A stretch of DNA of 64,000 nt from Sthenelais limicola (Eukaryota > Annelida > Polychaeta > Phyllodocida > Sigalionidae), in the NCBI GenBank assembly GCA_942159475.1, contig OW804095.1, positions 65,562,773-65,626,772 on the forward strand, written 5' to 3'. Below, in pieces: positions 10,790 to 22,049 of the stretch (positions are counted from its first letter, which is position 1; the number at the start of each line of letters is the position of its first letter). The translations under genes and the position numbers were made by a program. The notes beneath the pieces were generated by a model. That model was not told the DNA's origin. It did not search any database and was given only the letters and a program-made list of their open reading frames with translations.

Positions 10790-13745
10790 ATTTCATTGGG
10801 GCAGTGAGGCCTGCAAGTCCATGCCTATTTCCCTCACATGGAGGCATCAGCCAGCACCAAACCTCCAGAAGGTGCAAAAGCAGGAAAGAACAGCTTGCAG
10901 GAAGTTGACCATGTGGAGGTGCTGCAATGTGATCAAAATATTTGGGGATCCGTGCAGCCACTGAGGATGAGGCAGATGACTTCTAGCTAGGCCTGGTACC
11001 CCAGCAAGAAAAAAAACATCGCACAAAAAAACATCGCAGAAATAGGTTTGCGAAAGAAAGCCTGCCCAGAAAAAATTATTCTCTGAAAACATTGCTGATT
11101 TTCAAAAATCTTGCCCAGGAGCCCAGGAGAATGAAAAAATGCTTGCAAACTTTGGGAGGGGTTTTCAAGGCTCTTTCCCTCACAAAACTGCAAGCGTAGT
11201 TATTCCCATCGCAAAATCTAAAATAGACATAAATATACCTTTATCACAGAATTTTCCAGTTCAATCTTCGAGTGTGTGCAATCTTTAGTAATCTTAAGAA
11301 GTAAAGAAGCTCTAATCACCAATTAATTCTTGTCAATCGTGGAAAGTTGTAACTTATATTTAATAGCTGCGGGCGTTTGTAACGCCTAATGAGGGGTGAT
11401 GTGTGGTCGTCTTTTACCATTTCTGTCATTGTCATGAAAACGTTATTTCTGCTCACTGAAACTTGTTGGTACATAATTTGAGATATCTGTTGCCTAAATT
11501 TGAAGTTTCAATGTGAAATTCTGTTAATAAATATTTCTCTAAGCAACAGAAGCCGATATAGCTTCAAACTAGTACAAGAAATATCCTCAGAACCAATATA
11601 CTTCGATGTACAGCCTGCAATGTTTTCATTTCTGCTAGCAAAAGTGACTGTGATACAGCACAGGATCCATATGACAGCAATATTTTTCTGGGCATTGCTA
11701 TAATTGCAATATAATCGCTGAATTACCCTCGCTAACCTGGTTCGCGATCTTTTTTTCTGGGTGGGGTCCCTGGTGCCAAATAAAAGGAAGGTCAAGGCAA
11801 CAACCAAGCCTCATCAGGGAGGCTAAGATGCAAAAAAGGCTGATAAAGTGTCCAAGTTTTTGCCAAAGCACATAGCAAAGAGACTGGCTCAGAAACTCTG
11901 GGAAAAGGTTACCATCATTTAATGGAAGGGACATGAAGATTATGTTGATGGATGAATCAGGTATGGCCAGCCTGAGGACCATGTGTCACCTCAAGACCAA
12001 CAGAGACCTGCATAAAGACCAGAGAGAGTATTACCTAGCATACATGATAATGATTTTTTATGTAGTGGAGAACCACAAGTAGCCCTTGATCCTCACATAT
12101 AACAATCCTTATAAGGAACTGCAGGTGCAGTTTGCCTTAAAAAACATACCGCACTCAGTACAATGGTACCTCAATAGGTTCTTTATTAAATAAAAACATA
12201 CCTGTAGTTCAGAAATATCCCTAGTATCTATTACAACCTTGATGGAAGCATTTGAAATGTCCGAAATAGGCTTAATACAAGATTCATGACTGCCACCATT
12301 TTCGGGAACATTACCCACAATCCTCCTTGATTTTGACGTCATCAATGCTGCAGCCTCTCTTCTTCCGCATAGGCTTCCGCACCGGCTACGTGAGCTGGGG
12401 GTGTGGTCGGGTTGAAGTTTGAATCAGGTTTCCCTCCATTCAGATCCCTAATAAGCCATTTTCTTTGCTAATAGTGAGTGAGAGAGGCTATAACTAGACT
12501 GGTATGGGTTTGTTTGAACTTAGATGGTTTGAAATAAACCCTGTATAGTCCCGAAAGTGTTTTGTTATTGTGAGCGATAATGGGGGGCCGACAAGACTGT
12601 TGTCACTTCCGTTTTTTGCAAGGCTTGTTTACTCCTTACAGAACACCTTCTCTTTTATAAAATCACACTTCAAAAAGTGAAATCTGGCCATGAATAGCAT
12701 GTAGAGATTCAGATCTAATGAGAACATACCTACTTTTGCTATATATCATTGCAAAAACTCCTGTAGGAGGAGAATGACCACGGTGCACTCGCCATGCTAT
12801 CATGGCTGGCCAGATTGGCTCATGAGTGACGTCACAACTTCTCCGAAGATGTCTGCCTTTATTAAACAACATAATCCAAGATTCTAAGCCCTCCAGGACT
12901 CTTACTGTTCACCATATTTATGTTCGAACCTAGCTGACATTGATTTTACCTCAAGAAGTAGGGATAGGGCTATCATTATACTGAAGGTGGTGCTTTCTTT
13001 TAAGGTAGGGGACAGCCCCTGGGTCTTATGCATCTTCCTTGCTGATCCCAAGGACAAAGACAGACAAAGCCCAGGAGAAGTTCTTGGGCAAGTATAAAAG
13101 AAGCAATATTGTGGAGCCCTACAGGGCTTTTGCCATGTTTGGCACCTGTAGATTTGGAGACAAGTATGAATGTCCCCATGTTAAAAGGATACCAAGAAGT
13201 CTAGTGCTGCTAGTATACCCAACCACCACTAGTGATCATGGCAGCGATATGTTTTGAGGCTTGGGGGAGTTGCTCCTGCCCTCATACATTGAGGGAGACA
13301 TTTTACATAACCACATACAAGATGGATTTAAGATAGTGAACAAAGATGTTCAGGCCAAACCAACTTTCATGGAAAATTACAGATTGGTTGGTTGTGGGGC
13401 AGCAGGGGATTTGTGTATGATGGGGAGTTGGTGTATGTCTCATGGGCAGGGTGGCCAGATATCACAGACAAGTATATCATATACAAAAAGGTAGCAATTC
13501 TTGAGCCAACCTACCATCTTTTTAGCCCAACCTCAATGAATAGGTAATGGTCTATTCTGACGACACAACAGCCATGTCTTTCATCAACAAGAGGTGGGCA
13601 ATGGACGCAGAAAAAGCACAAGTGATGAATAAGATTTGCAACCTTTCTGCACACTTCCTCTCATCTAGCATAGACCACCATGCAGCTACACTGTGTGCTA
13701 CCAACGAGACTAAAGGGAAGAGAGGGCCGACTGAGGGGCCCATAT
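10790..13745 (+). pseudogene. coding-like relics of unidentified protein(s)
   Basis: Several stretches on the + strand look like decayed coding sequence. One around 11830-11915 is basic (KKADKVSKFLPKHIAKRLAQ). One at 13039-13494 has LIPRTKTDKAQEKFLGKYKR. One near 13420-13525 reads YIIYKKVAILEPTYHLF, and one at 13547-13743 has AMSFINKRWAMDAEKAQ. The pieces are in different frames with stops between. No catalytic motif of a known transposase superfamily can be read. They may be the remains of the protein gene of the surrounding element. Confidence 0.25.
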
Positions 13746-14467
13746 AGGGGGAACCAAGGATGAGCTTGTTTTCGATTCTTATCACTCATTAAGGACTAAT
13801 GCCAGATAGTGGTATGTGGTTTTCTTGGAAGTGGGCAGATGTGGTCACCCAAGTAAGGGTACATGTCTCCATCTTCAGCTGCTTTCCAATGGCTGCTGCA
13901 TGTTGGCTCAATAATTGTGCTATTTTGATACCTTCCGATCTGGTGAAAATGATGGGATAAGTTTGAACAGCTAATTCAAACTATTATACACATGTCCAAG
14001 TAATGTATATTGTTTCACCAGATCGGAACATTATATAAATTACAAATATTTATGAGAATTTGAGAGCTTAATACTCAGCTCATTAGATCCGGGTCATATT
14101 GGTCCTTTGAGATGGGGACCATACCATCTGAAAGCTAAAGACAAGGGGATTCACACCAAATGCTTACCATATAGATATCATAAGCAACCTGGTCACAAAC
14201 TGGGCCCAAAATAACCCTGTTTTCTTGTAAGTCTATGTGGGTCAGGGGCTTTTGGGGGAGTTTCAGAAAATGGAGTTTAGGGCTGAAAACAAGCTTGGGA
14301 CTAAAGGATTGCCGCCTGGCCTGTGGTTTCATGCTGTGTGGCACTGGAGGACTCTGATGTGGGCCTTGTGGTTAGATCAATTATACCCGATAAGGTATAC
14401 ATTCTGCCTTAGAAGTTTAGGGCTTTGGACCTGACCCTCTCTTCCCCTCTAGTCTCGTTGGTGCTAC
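13695..14467. repeat. inverted copies of a coding-like segment
   Basis: GTGCTACCAACGAGACTAAA and the bases up to 13726 return inverted at 14435-14467. Translated, the two copies give ATNETKGK and STNETRGE in opposite directions. An inverted partial duplication of the relic coding sequence fits. Confidence 0.5.
13933..14028. repeat. 96-bp inverted repeat with 16-bp perfect arms
   Basis: TTCCGATCTGGTGAAA at 13933-13948 has its exact complement TTTCACCAGATCGGAA at 14013-14028. The 64 bases between are AT-rich. No target duplication is visible. Confidence 0.7.
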
Positions 14468-14667
14468 AAACCACAACTCTCCCATGCTTCCAGACCACCA
14501 CAGGTCGGATGCCTGCTGACTGCCTTAAAGAACGGTCTGCTTGATGGATAGAATTTAAAGATGTCCAAATACCAGAGAATTTTATGATTGAGATACATGA
14601 ATCTTCTTTCATAACCAAGGTTTCACCAAGGTTTACGCAAGTATAAATGGCGCTGCCCTTCATAGTT

Positions 14668-14870
14668 GGTGCAAAAAAAGTGCCCCCCCCCCCCCCTCCC
14701 CTTTAAGTCTGTGTAAAAAAAGGTGCCTCCCCGACCTTCAGAATCTGTGCAAAAAAAGATGCCCCCCCCCCCCCCCTTCAGAGTCTGTGCAAAATCAGGT
14801 GACCCCCACTTCAGAGTCTGTGCAAAAAAATGCGCCCCCCCCCCCCCTGAAAATTCTCCTCCCCCCTACC
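14668..14870 (+). repeat. right subterminal poly-C minisatellite
   Basis: Five units of about 34-40 bases, consensus TTCAGAGTCTGTGCAAAAAA-TGC-CCCCCCCC, with poly-C runs of up to about 14. It parallels the array at 10423-10562. Such runs are prone to slippage and to sequencing or assembly error. Confidence 0.7.
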
Positions 14871-15177
14871 CCCAGTGGTCAATTATGAAAAGTCCCTAAA
14901 AGACTGAAAAAGAACGGTAGGCCTGCTGCATGGAAGTATGCTACCGTAAGGTAGGAGCTGAAAACGAGGGAATATCGGGTTCCAAAAGAGAACTTAAGAC
15001 ATCACAGGCACAGAAAGGCATCGCTAACACTGAACGAAGATTCAGAACGCTAAAGAAACAACTGACAACGACACAGACACAGGCGTGAAGCCGACATGAT
15101 TGGGGATCGGTTGACACCCAAGATACTCACCCGTAACCTCGAGTGCTCCTCGGCGAAATCGCTCCGTACGAATATCG

Positions 15178-15187
15178 GTCACGTGAC
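15178..15187. promoter_or_regulatory. GTCACGTGAC E-box palindrome in a CpG-rich patch
   Basis: A perfect 10-bp palindrome, the extended E-box bound by USF/MiT-TFE-type bHLH factors (CLEAR-like). It lies in a CpG-rich 15050-15210 stretch, about 270 bp before the proposed RhoGDI 5' exon end. It is a plausible promoter element, by inference. Confidence 0.35.
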
Positions 15188-15384
15188 GGCCTAGATTGGC
15201 GACATCTTTAAATATCAATACGCAAATATAGTCCCACAAATTCCCAGGACTTTTTCAATCGGAGCGAAGTAATTACTGATAATTTGTTGTTTATTTATGT
15301 TTAATTGTGTCCTCAGTAAGTCTGAGCTAAAAGGGAATATTTAATTTGACCTCCTAAAGAATTGACTTTTTGCAACCACCCGGA

Positions 15385-15451
15385 TATCCTTCCCCACTCC
15401 AGACCGGCCGCCATAGTGAATTAAGTAGAGGCACCCGGCTAGATACGTCAG
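15385..15451 (+). other. candidate 5' noncoding exon of the RhoGDI gene
   Basis: A GC-richer segment ends in a good splice donor, CAG|GTAAGA, at 15451/15452. The coding exon begins downstream of a clear acceptor at 18015 with 22 bases of 5' UTR, so an upstream noncoding exon must exist, and this is the best donor I found. The start of the exon is not defined by the sequence. Confidence 0.35.
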
Positions 15452-18037
15452 GTAAGAATTGGGTATATTTTACCTTAGATAATCTACTTGCTAAAGCAGT
15501 ATAGCATACGTGAGCCTATATCCCCTAGTTTCCGCCAGGAGATCCTAAAATTAGCCATTTTAAACCTATAACTTACTGATATACTGACATTAAATGTCTT
15601 GATTTCCGCACCCGGAAGCATCGAAAACAAGCCGGCATCCTCTTACAGGCATAGCCGACCACAGAATAATGTGCAAGATGGGATCCTTATCATGTGATAT
15701 CTGGTTTAGTAAACGTATCTGTCGGCCGTTGCGTAAGTCATGGAAAATTAATGTAAGCATCCTGTTTGAGAAGGTACGATTTTATTGTATTTGTTGGAAT
15801 TATAAATGTCTACGGCTCGATTAACATGGCATAGCATTAGGCCTAGCAGTGCAAGTGCATTGACAGACCGATGGCTATGTCAACGCCTTGTATGACTCGA
15901 TAGAACCTCGTAGAACCGTATCGTACTTGGGAGTCTTGGCATGAGCCAGAACCGGGCACAGCAAGAGTATGACTCAGTTCATGTCTGAATGTATGGCTGC
16001 ATTGCTTTCCTTTCTTGTTACAACTACACGTATGCTAAGGCCAACAACAAATACCGTTCCCTCGAAATTAATTACGGTATTCGTTAGGCTTTATAAGTTT
16101 ATTATACATTATGATTATAATATAGATATATAGTCTATAGATGTGGGCCTAGAAATGCATGTCTATCATCTATCAATATGACCCATGTCTATGATTGAAT
16201 GATTGTTTCATCATACTAGACTTATAGAAGGACCACCGGTAGAATTGTAGGGCCTACGGTATTTTGCTGTATTATGATGTTAGTACCTGGAACTACATTC
16301 CTCCGGTCTTTTAGAGGTATGAAAGAGAAGAGAAGTAGAATTATGTTGTGTCCAGGCCTATCTCCCTATTTGATGTATATCGGGAATATTGACCTATTCT
16401 TTAGACGTTCTGCCCCTGGTTTACTTCAGTTCAGGATATCCCATAAATATAGGCCATATATCGTCCTTACAGGGATGCTATAGAACTATCATTATCAAAC
16501 GACATCATTGCCATTATAACATGTCCGAAGTCCCTGAAGAAGAACAGAGATTATCTGAAACGATCAGTTAGTAGTGTGACCCCTACAACATTGTCATTAT
16601 CAAAATTATGGAACCAAGTTTTACCATAATTATAAACATGGCATTGGTTAAGTATACCCTAAACCCATTTTTACACAATGTAGCATTTCATTGTGTTCCA
16701 AACACACAACTTTATATCCCTGATTTAGTACGATGTTAGTATCTATGTAACGTGTTGACCTCTACCCGAATTTAGATAAGGAGTGATAACACTTCATATC
16801 TGGTATCGTATATTGCGTCAACATAAATGCCCAACGAAAAACTAAGGGTAGTAAATGGTCAGAAAAATATGTAAGTTCTAAAACCGTAATGATGTTCCGC
16901 GGGTCCATATTTAATGTTCCCGAGACTATCTACGTGATACATAATCGAAGACAGCTTTGGGTTTTTACTTTACTCCAAAACTAACGGGATGAAAATTAGT
17001 TACGCGATGCTTTTTGTGCCAGGAGCTACACTTTAGAATATCCTCTTTTTTATTGTAGTAAAGAGTACGGTTCTTGCAGGCGCTGTGAGACTTACATGAT
17101 TATGATTGCTTCTTCCATTTTGAACCAGTTACCGGTAACACATAGGCTAACGTTATATGTTCCTTGTTAGTGCTTCGATGAATGGATGATATTACAGAAC
17201 TTTATTTAAAAACCAGTTGAAGTTTCCTTACACAAACTACTCGCCATGGCATCATCTATTACATCCTGAGTGGATCGCCCTTTTCCCCCATAACCAAGCA
17301 AGCCAAGAGTATATTTATTCTATGCAAAACCTTTCTGTAATTAAACTTGTGTCCTCGGACCAAAGGATGAACCACAATACTTGTATTGACTGGCAGCGGT
17401 TACTAGATTTTAGTACGATTTGTTTGTATATACAAAGGAGCACTGTCCTAGATTATGAGTATAGCCGTCCGACTTTTGGCCATGCAATAGGATGCTATTG
17501 GCGAGTGTGCCCCTATTCCCTATGATCTAGTATTTCATCTGTGTATGAATACACGGGAATCATCAAATTACAAATGTCAACTTCGATGGGGAAAATCTTT
17601 GAAGGTTTCCCTATCCTAAAGCTCGCTTATCGTTCCATTTTCAATGTTGATTCAATTTGGGACGTTTATATCGATCTCAATTCGTGATGGCAGAGGAAAG
17701 GGGTGTTAATTGTTTACATGTGCAATATTTGCCTTGGCCGATGTAATATATGGCTGGTGTTTATCTGCAAACTATGTACGCTTTGCAAAAGATCAGTAAG
17801 TGCCTGTGTTGTCCACCAGTACCCTCAGGTCCTTCCCACTGAACATCCTCTAGTGTATTCCCGAGATTTGTCTTAGTTAGTAATTAGAACATAAAATTCC
17901 TCATGTGTCTAATCCTCTTCACATGTGTCCTTGTGATTGATTTGCTGGAGAGTTATAATCTTTGATCTTTATGATCCTATACTTATTGCTATTCGCTTGT
18001 TTTTTTATTCTACAGGTAAACAAAAAGCCTGTAAGCC

Positions 18038-20094
18038 ATGGCAGAACAACCGGATAAGCACCCCAGCGGGGATGAGGAAACCCCTGAAGGAGAGACCCCA
18101 GGCTACAAGCCTCCGGCGGTCAAGTCTGTGGACGAGATCATCAACCAGGATCAGGACGACGAGTCTCTACGCAAGTACAAGGAAGCCCTACTTGGAGGAG
18201 CTATCAGCGATAAGGTGGTGGTCTTTCCCGATGACCCCCGTCACGTTGTAGTCAATAAATTAGCTCTCCTTGTAGAAGGACGGCCAGACGTAGAGTTGGA
18301 TCTCACAGGTACGTAGTAACTATATTTGTTGGTGGACAATTTTTAAATATCCTATATGTAAATTATAAGATAATCCATGTGTCATTGGTTTGCAGAAAGG
18401 TTGATATTACTAATTCTATTGTATCAGGGATGCAAGTTCTCAGATTATCAACTGAATTCAGATATATGGAAAAGTCAGCAAATGTTCCATACAATACACT
18501 AAATCGACTCCTAAATACCAAAATTTTCTCAAAATTCCATTTGACAGACAATATTAGGGGAGTGATGTGTAGAGACCTCTAAGTGTTCTCACGGAGCCTG
18601 GAGCTAACGGAGCCACCTATCCCTGTCGGGGGAGAGGCGGCCTCAGATCATAACTGAAGTGAGATTCCCGATATTTCCGTTAGTCTTTAGCATTGAGTCT
18701 ATGGAGGTCACGGAAATACCCGAGGTCCTTCGCTCAAGACCTCCGGGAAGGGTGCAGCAGGTGGCCCTTGGACTGACCCAGATACCCACTGTTAGTTAGG
18801 CCGCACTGTTGTACATACACACATGGTCCTTATATGACATGTGCGCCTTTATCTACCTCCCCCTGGACCTTGGAAAATGTTCAGATTATTTTACCTTACC
18901 CGACTTGCATCCCTGTATTGTATGAATGTAACCTTGAATCACGGAATCCAATATATTTATGACTCGTAAATAGCTGTTTATAACTAATAGACAGGAGTCT
19001 TCATCTTCTCATCCTTCATCATTTTTTCTAAATATTAAATACTTGGTTCAAATTGTAAAATAGAATCTCTTGCTGCTCTGAAATAATTGTTATCTAGGTC
19101 AGGGCACAACGAAAATCACAAATATAATTATTTTTTTTGTGAGTGTAACTGTCTGATTAATCCTGAATAAAATTTTGTCCAAAAAAAGAAAGGTAATATT
19201 ATTCATACACCCTGATCCCCTGATCGTATACGTGTATTAATTCCTTCAGGCAATATTGGTGATCTCAAAAAGAAGCCATTTACTCTGAAGGAAGGATGTC
19301 AGTATCGCGTAAAGATCTACTTCTATGTGCAGCACGAAATTGTTACTGGGCTAAGATATGACCAAAAAAGCTTCCGCATGGGTGGCATTCAAGGTTAGTG
19401 AAATATAATCCTAGCTGTTAATTTTATGAAGTCCTTATTCTCTAGTCAGTTTCTGTATTAAAACAACTGAGCTATCCTATAAGATGATTATAAATTCCCA
19501 TGTTTAACCATTAGTCTGTAATTTAACAATATTTGGATGATCGGTTGACAAGGAGATTTCTTTCTTTCTTTTTAACCTGGTTGGTTGTCTTTAAAATCAT
19601 CGGAAGTTTCTAGAAAGTCGGCTGGTACTGCATTGTATGACTTGCGTTTATCAATAAGGACACTCTTTTTATTTATTTTTTGCACAAAACACTTTGTTCA
19701 GTCTGTCAACAAATGCCCCAACTATAAGCGATCTCTACTATCTAGAAATACATTCGCTTATTCCGATAAGGACATCTATCAATTGGAAATTATTTTATTA
19801 CCTTTACCCGAAAAATTAGGTAAATTTGTTTTGTCAAAGGTTTGTAGTAGCCACGCGGCGATACCTTTAACCATGATGTGTTGCTTTCTTACAGTTGACA
19901 AGACCAAGTTCATGGTGGGCTCCTACCCACCGAAAATGGAATTGCAGAGCTTCACTACACCTATCGAAGACGCACCAACTGGCATGATTGCCCGCGGACA
20001 GTACACTATTAAGTCACTCTTCACTGATGATGATAAGAATTCACATTTGGCATGGGAATGGCGACTTGATATCAAAAAAGACTGGGAGGCTTGA
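18038..20094 (+). CDS. ARHGDI: Rho GDP-dissociation inhibitor (RhoGDI), 204 aa, 3 coding exons
   Basis: Coding exons: 18038-18308, 19250-19393, 19895-20094. All introns are GT-AG in phase 1, and the joined frame is 205 codons including TGA, the same length as vertebrate RhoGDI-alpha. The start ATG has a strong context (GCCATGG) and follows an acceptor at 18015. The protein has the acidic flexible N-terminal arm, then [14 protein letters not shown] and [15 protein letters not shown], the helical segment that contacts Rho switch regions. The immunoglobulin-like fold that holds the prenyl group follows: [62 protein letters not shown]. RhoGDI extracts prenylated Rho/Rac/Cdc42 from membranes and keeps them GDP-bound in the cytosol. 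Intron 1 is 0.9 kb and intron 2 is 0.5 kb. Identification is secure; which vertebrate paralogue it corresponds to is not meaningful here. Confidence 0.97.
18580..18800. repeat. GC-rich island inside RhoGDI intron 1
   Basis: About 220 bases of distinctly higher GC than the rest of the intron, with a small hairpin (GAGGTC/GACCTC around CTTCGCTCAA). There is no open frame, no splice-bounded exon and no RNA family that I recognise. It is probably an inserted repeat. Confidence 0.3.
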
Positions 20095-22020
20095 TCCGAC
20101 TGAGCGAAAAATGTTTATCAAAATTAATGTCTTCTCCAGATTGTGGTTATTGCTTGCTGCTCTGTCCCATATTTTGGTTACGTAAGAATATTCATATCTC
20201 GAAGAATGTCAATCTTTAGTTTGTGGGGGAATAGATTAGTTGATAAGCATCCATATACTGCATGCAAGGTGCCAAGTAGTTGTTTATATTGTTACGATAA
20301 TATATTATTAAAGGAGATGATAGTGCCAGCATGTACATGATGATATTAATTGACTGTTCACAGCAGATACTGGTTCTGATTAATTTCACAACTGTTGTTT
20401 GCTCATAACATCGACGCTGGTCACCTAATGATGAATAATTCGTGTAAGACCGAGCAGTAAGCTGTGGCCAAAATCTGGTTGTATTAAGAGGACAGTCAAC
20501 CTACATATATAATCACAAAAAAAAGTGATTCACGGCTGGAACAAGAATATTATAAAATCCATTCATATAGCATTCACCATGTACAAACGGAAAACAATAA
20601 TCGTAACTGTCTGTGTAATTCTACATCGATTGAAAAATAGGAAATATTGATTCGTTAAAAATAGCACTATACCATATTCTAATCGAAGACAGTGGAATGG
20701 TATCTTAACCAAAGCTACCATTGGCTTTGAAGAGCTACATTGCTCAACTGTGTTCAGTCGGTATCATTCGCACACAAGTCTTGCTGTAATAGGATAAAGT
20801 TCTGTGATTCTGCTGAGGATTAGAGGTGGTTTGTGTAGACGGGAGGGCATTAGACAGGGAGATATTTCGTGATATCCTCTCCTTGCCCGCAGAGCTGGTC
20901 TTCCATGTTATGAAGTAAGATTATTTGGGAAGACTTAGTGAAGAGTAACGGTGAAGAGTGACTTGTTTGTGTTGGTAATAGCCGTGTTGTTTAGAAGTAA
21001 ATAATGAACTATACACTAAGTGCTTGTTGAAATAACATCACGTGCCTCTTTATACCTCTTAATAGTGAGAAGGAATGAGGTAAAATCGCCCATATACTGG
21101 TCATAGAATTTACATCCTCCTATCTAAGATAACTGGCCTCTTTATTGATCGCATTTTGTTGGTAGTAACCTTATAAGGCAGGGGTAGGATCCACTTATAA
21201 TAGTCACAAACCAGAGTCCCGGCCACCTCATGGCCAAAGATTTATTGCATTTGTTACCTCTGCTACACCCAAGACATTCCTGAAGACGAAAGCTGTATTA
21301 ATAAAGGGGAAAAAAGTCATCGCAAGGTATTTTGATCTTGACCATCAAACTGCGAAGTACTAGCTTAGGCACGTCATCTAAGAAAGATTAAATTTCTTAT
21401 AAACACTTTGCAAATGTTCTTTAAAACCAATGTTTGATCAGATTACTTTTAGTGCACCAGCTCTTTGACTGACAAAATGAAAATTTATTTTAAGATTTTG
21501 TGTTAAATTTCTGTGGTCCTGTCCAGGATAATTGCTTTAAGCCGTATCAACTGTCTTGAGACACTGTGCTAATGTGTGGATATATATATATTTTAGGCTA
21601 TGTAATAGATATATGTGTCTGATGTAGTATTCATCTTGAAATCTATGTAGTGAACTTTCGTTATCGTTCTTCATTTATTTTGTTCGAACTGTTTCATTTT
21701 AACCTGTCTGAGAGCAACCTGCGTCGTAGATTGACGATCTGACAGGCGTCTTGCCCACATTGTTACCAGATTTTATATATTATATACGTATATTCTCAAT
21801 TGTTCACGAGGTAAAATTGTGAAAACCACAAAGTGCTCGCTAAGTCGTCGTGATATGTGGCAGTGTCTTGGGGGAGAAGTGAGTGCCAATGTAACTTTAA
21901 ATATATGATTTATGATAATGTTGATCCGGTTTTTTCGGCGATGGAATGATAATGATGCTTAGCAATGTGCTTAATTATTATATTTTTTACCTTGATAGAT
22001 TTTTCCATACATTAAATAAA
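20095..22020 (+). terminator. long 3' UTR of RhoGDI ending at AATAAA
   Basis: No gene is visible after the RhoGDI stop for about 2 kb. AATAAA signals occur near 21298 and at 22015-22020 (another near 22040). Which one is used cannot be told from sequence. Confidence 0.35.
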
Positions 22021-22049
22021 TGATTGCATTTATCAAAGAATAAATGGTT

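Larger units (their letters stand above)
10401..14896. mobile_element. candidate 4.5 kb inverted-repeat element, Harbinger-like ends
   Basis: GGGACTGTTCATAATTAACC at 10401 returns inverted at 14896 as GGGACTTTTCATAATTGACC. Both ends then run through a poly-G/GTAG(A/G)GG block into AAAATTT/GAATTTT, about 50 imperfect bases in all. TAA borders both sides (10398-10400 and 14897-14899), a TWA-type duplication as for PIF/Harbinger. The interior holds coding-like relics but no transposase motif I can name. The alternative is two separate small elements of one family in opposite orientation. Confidence 0.45.

Noticed and set aside
11810..11840. Minus-strand CTGATGAGGC with a short stem, as another hammerhead candidate
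   Set aside because: The stem is followed by TTGA instead of GAAA, so the conserved core is incomplete.
15042..15239. Minus-strand open segment ending in a good donor
   Set aside because: It looks exon-like (GRHVTDIRTERFRRGALEV) but has no ATG, and no matching downstream exon was found among the repeats; noted only as a reason to test for bidirectional transcription.
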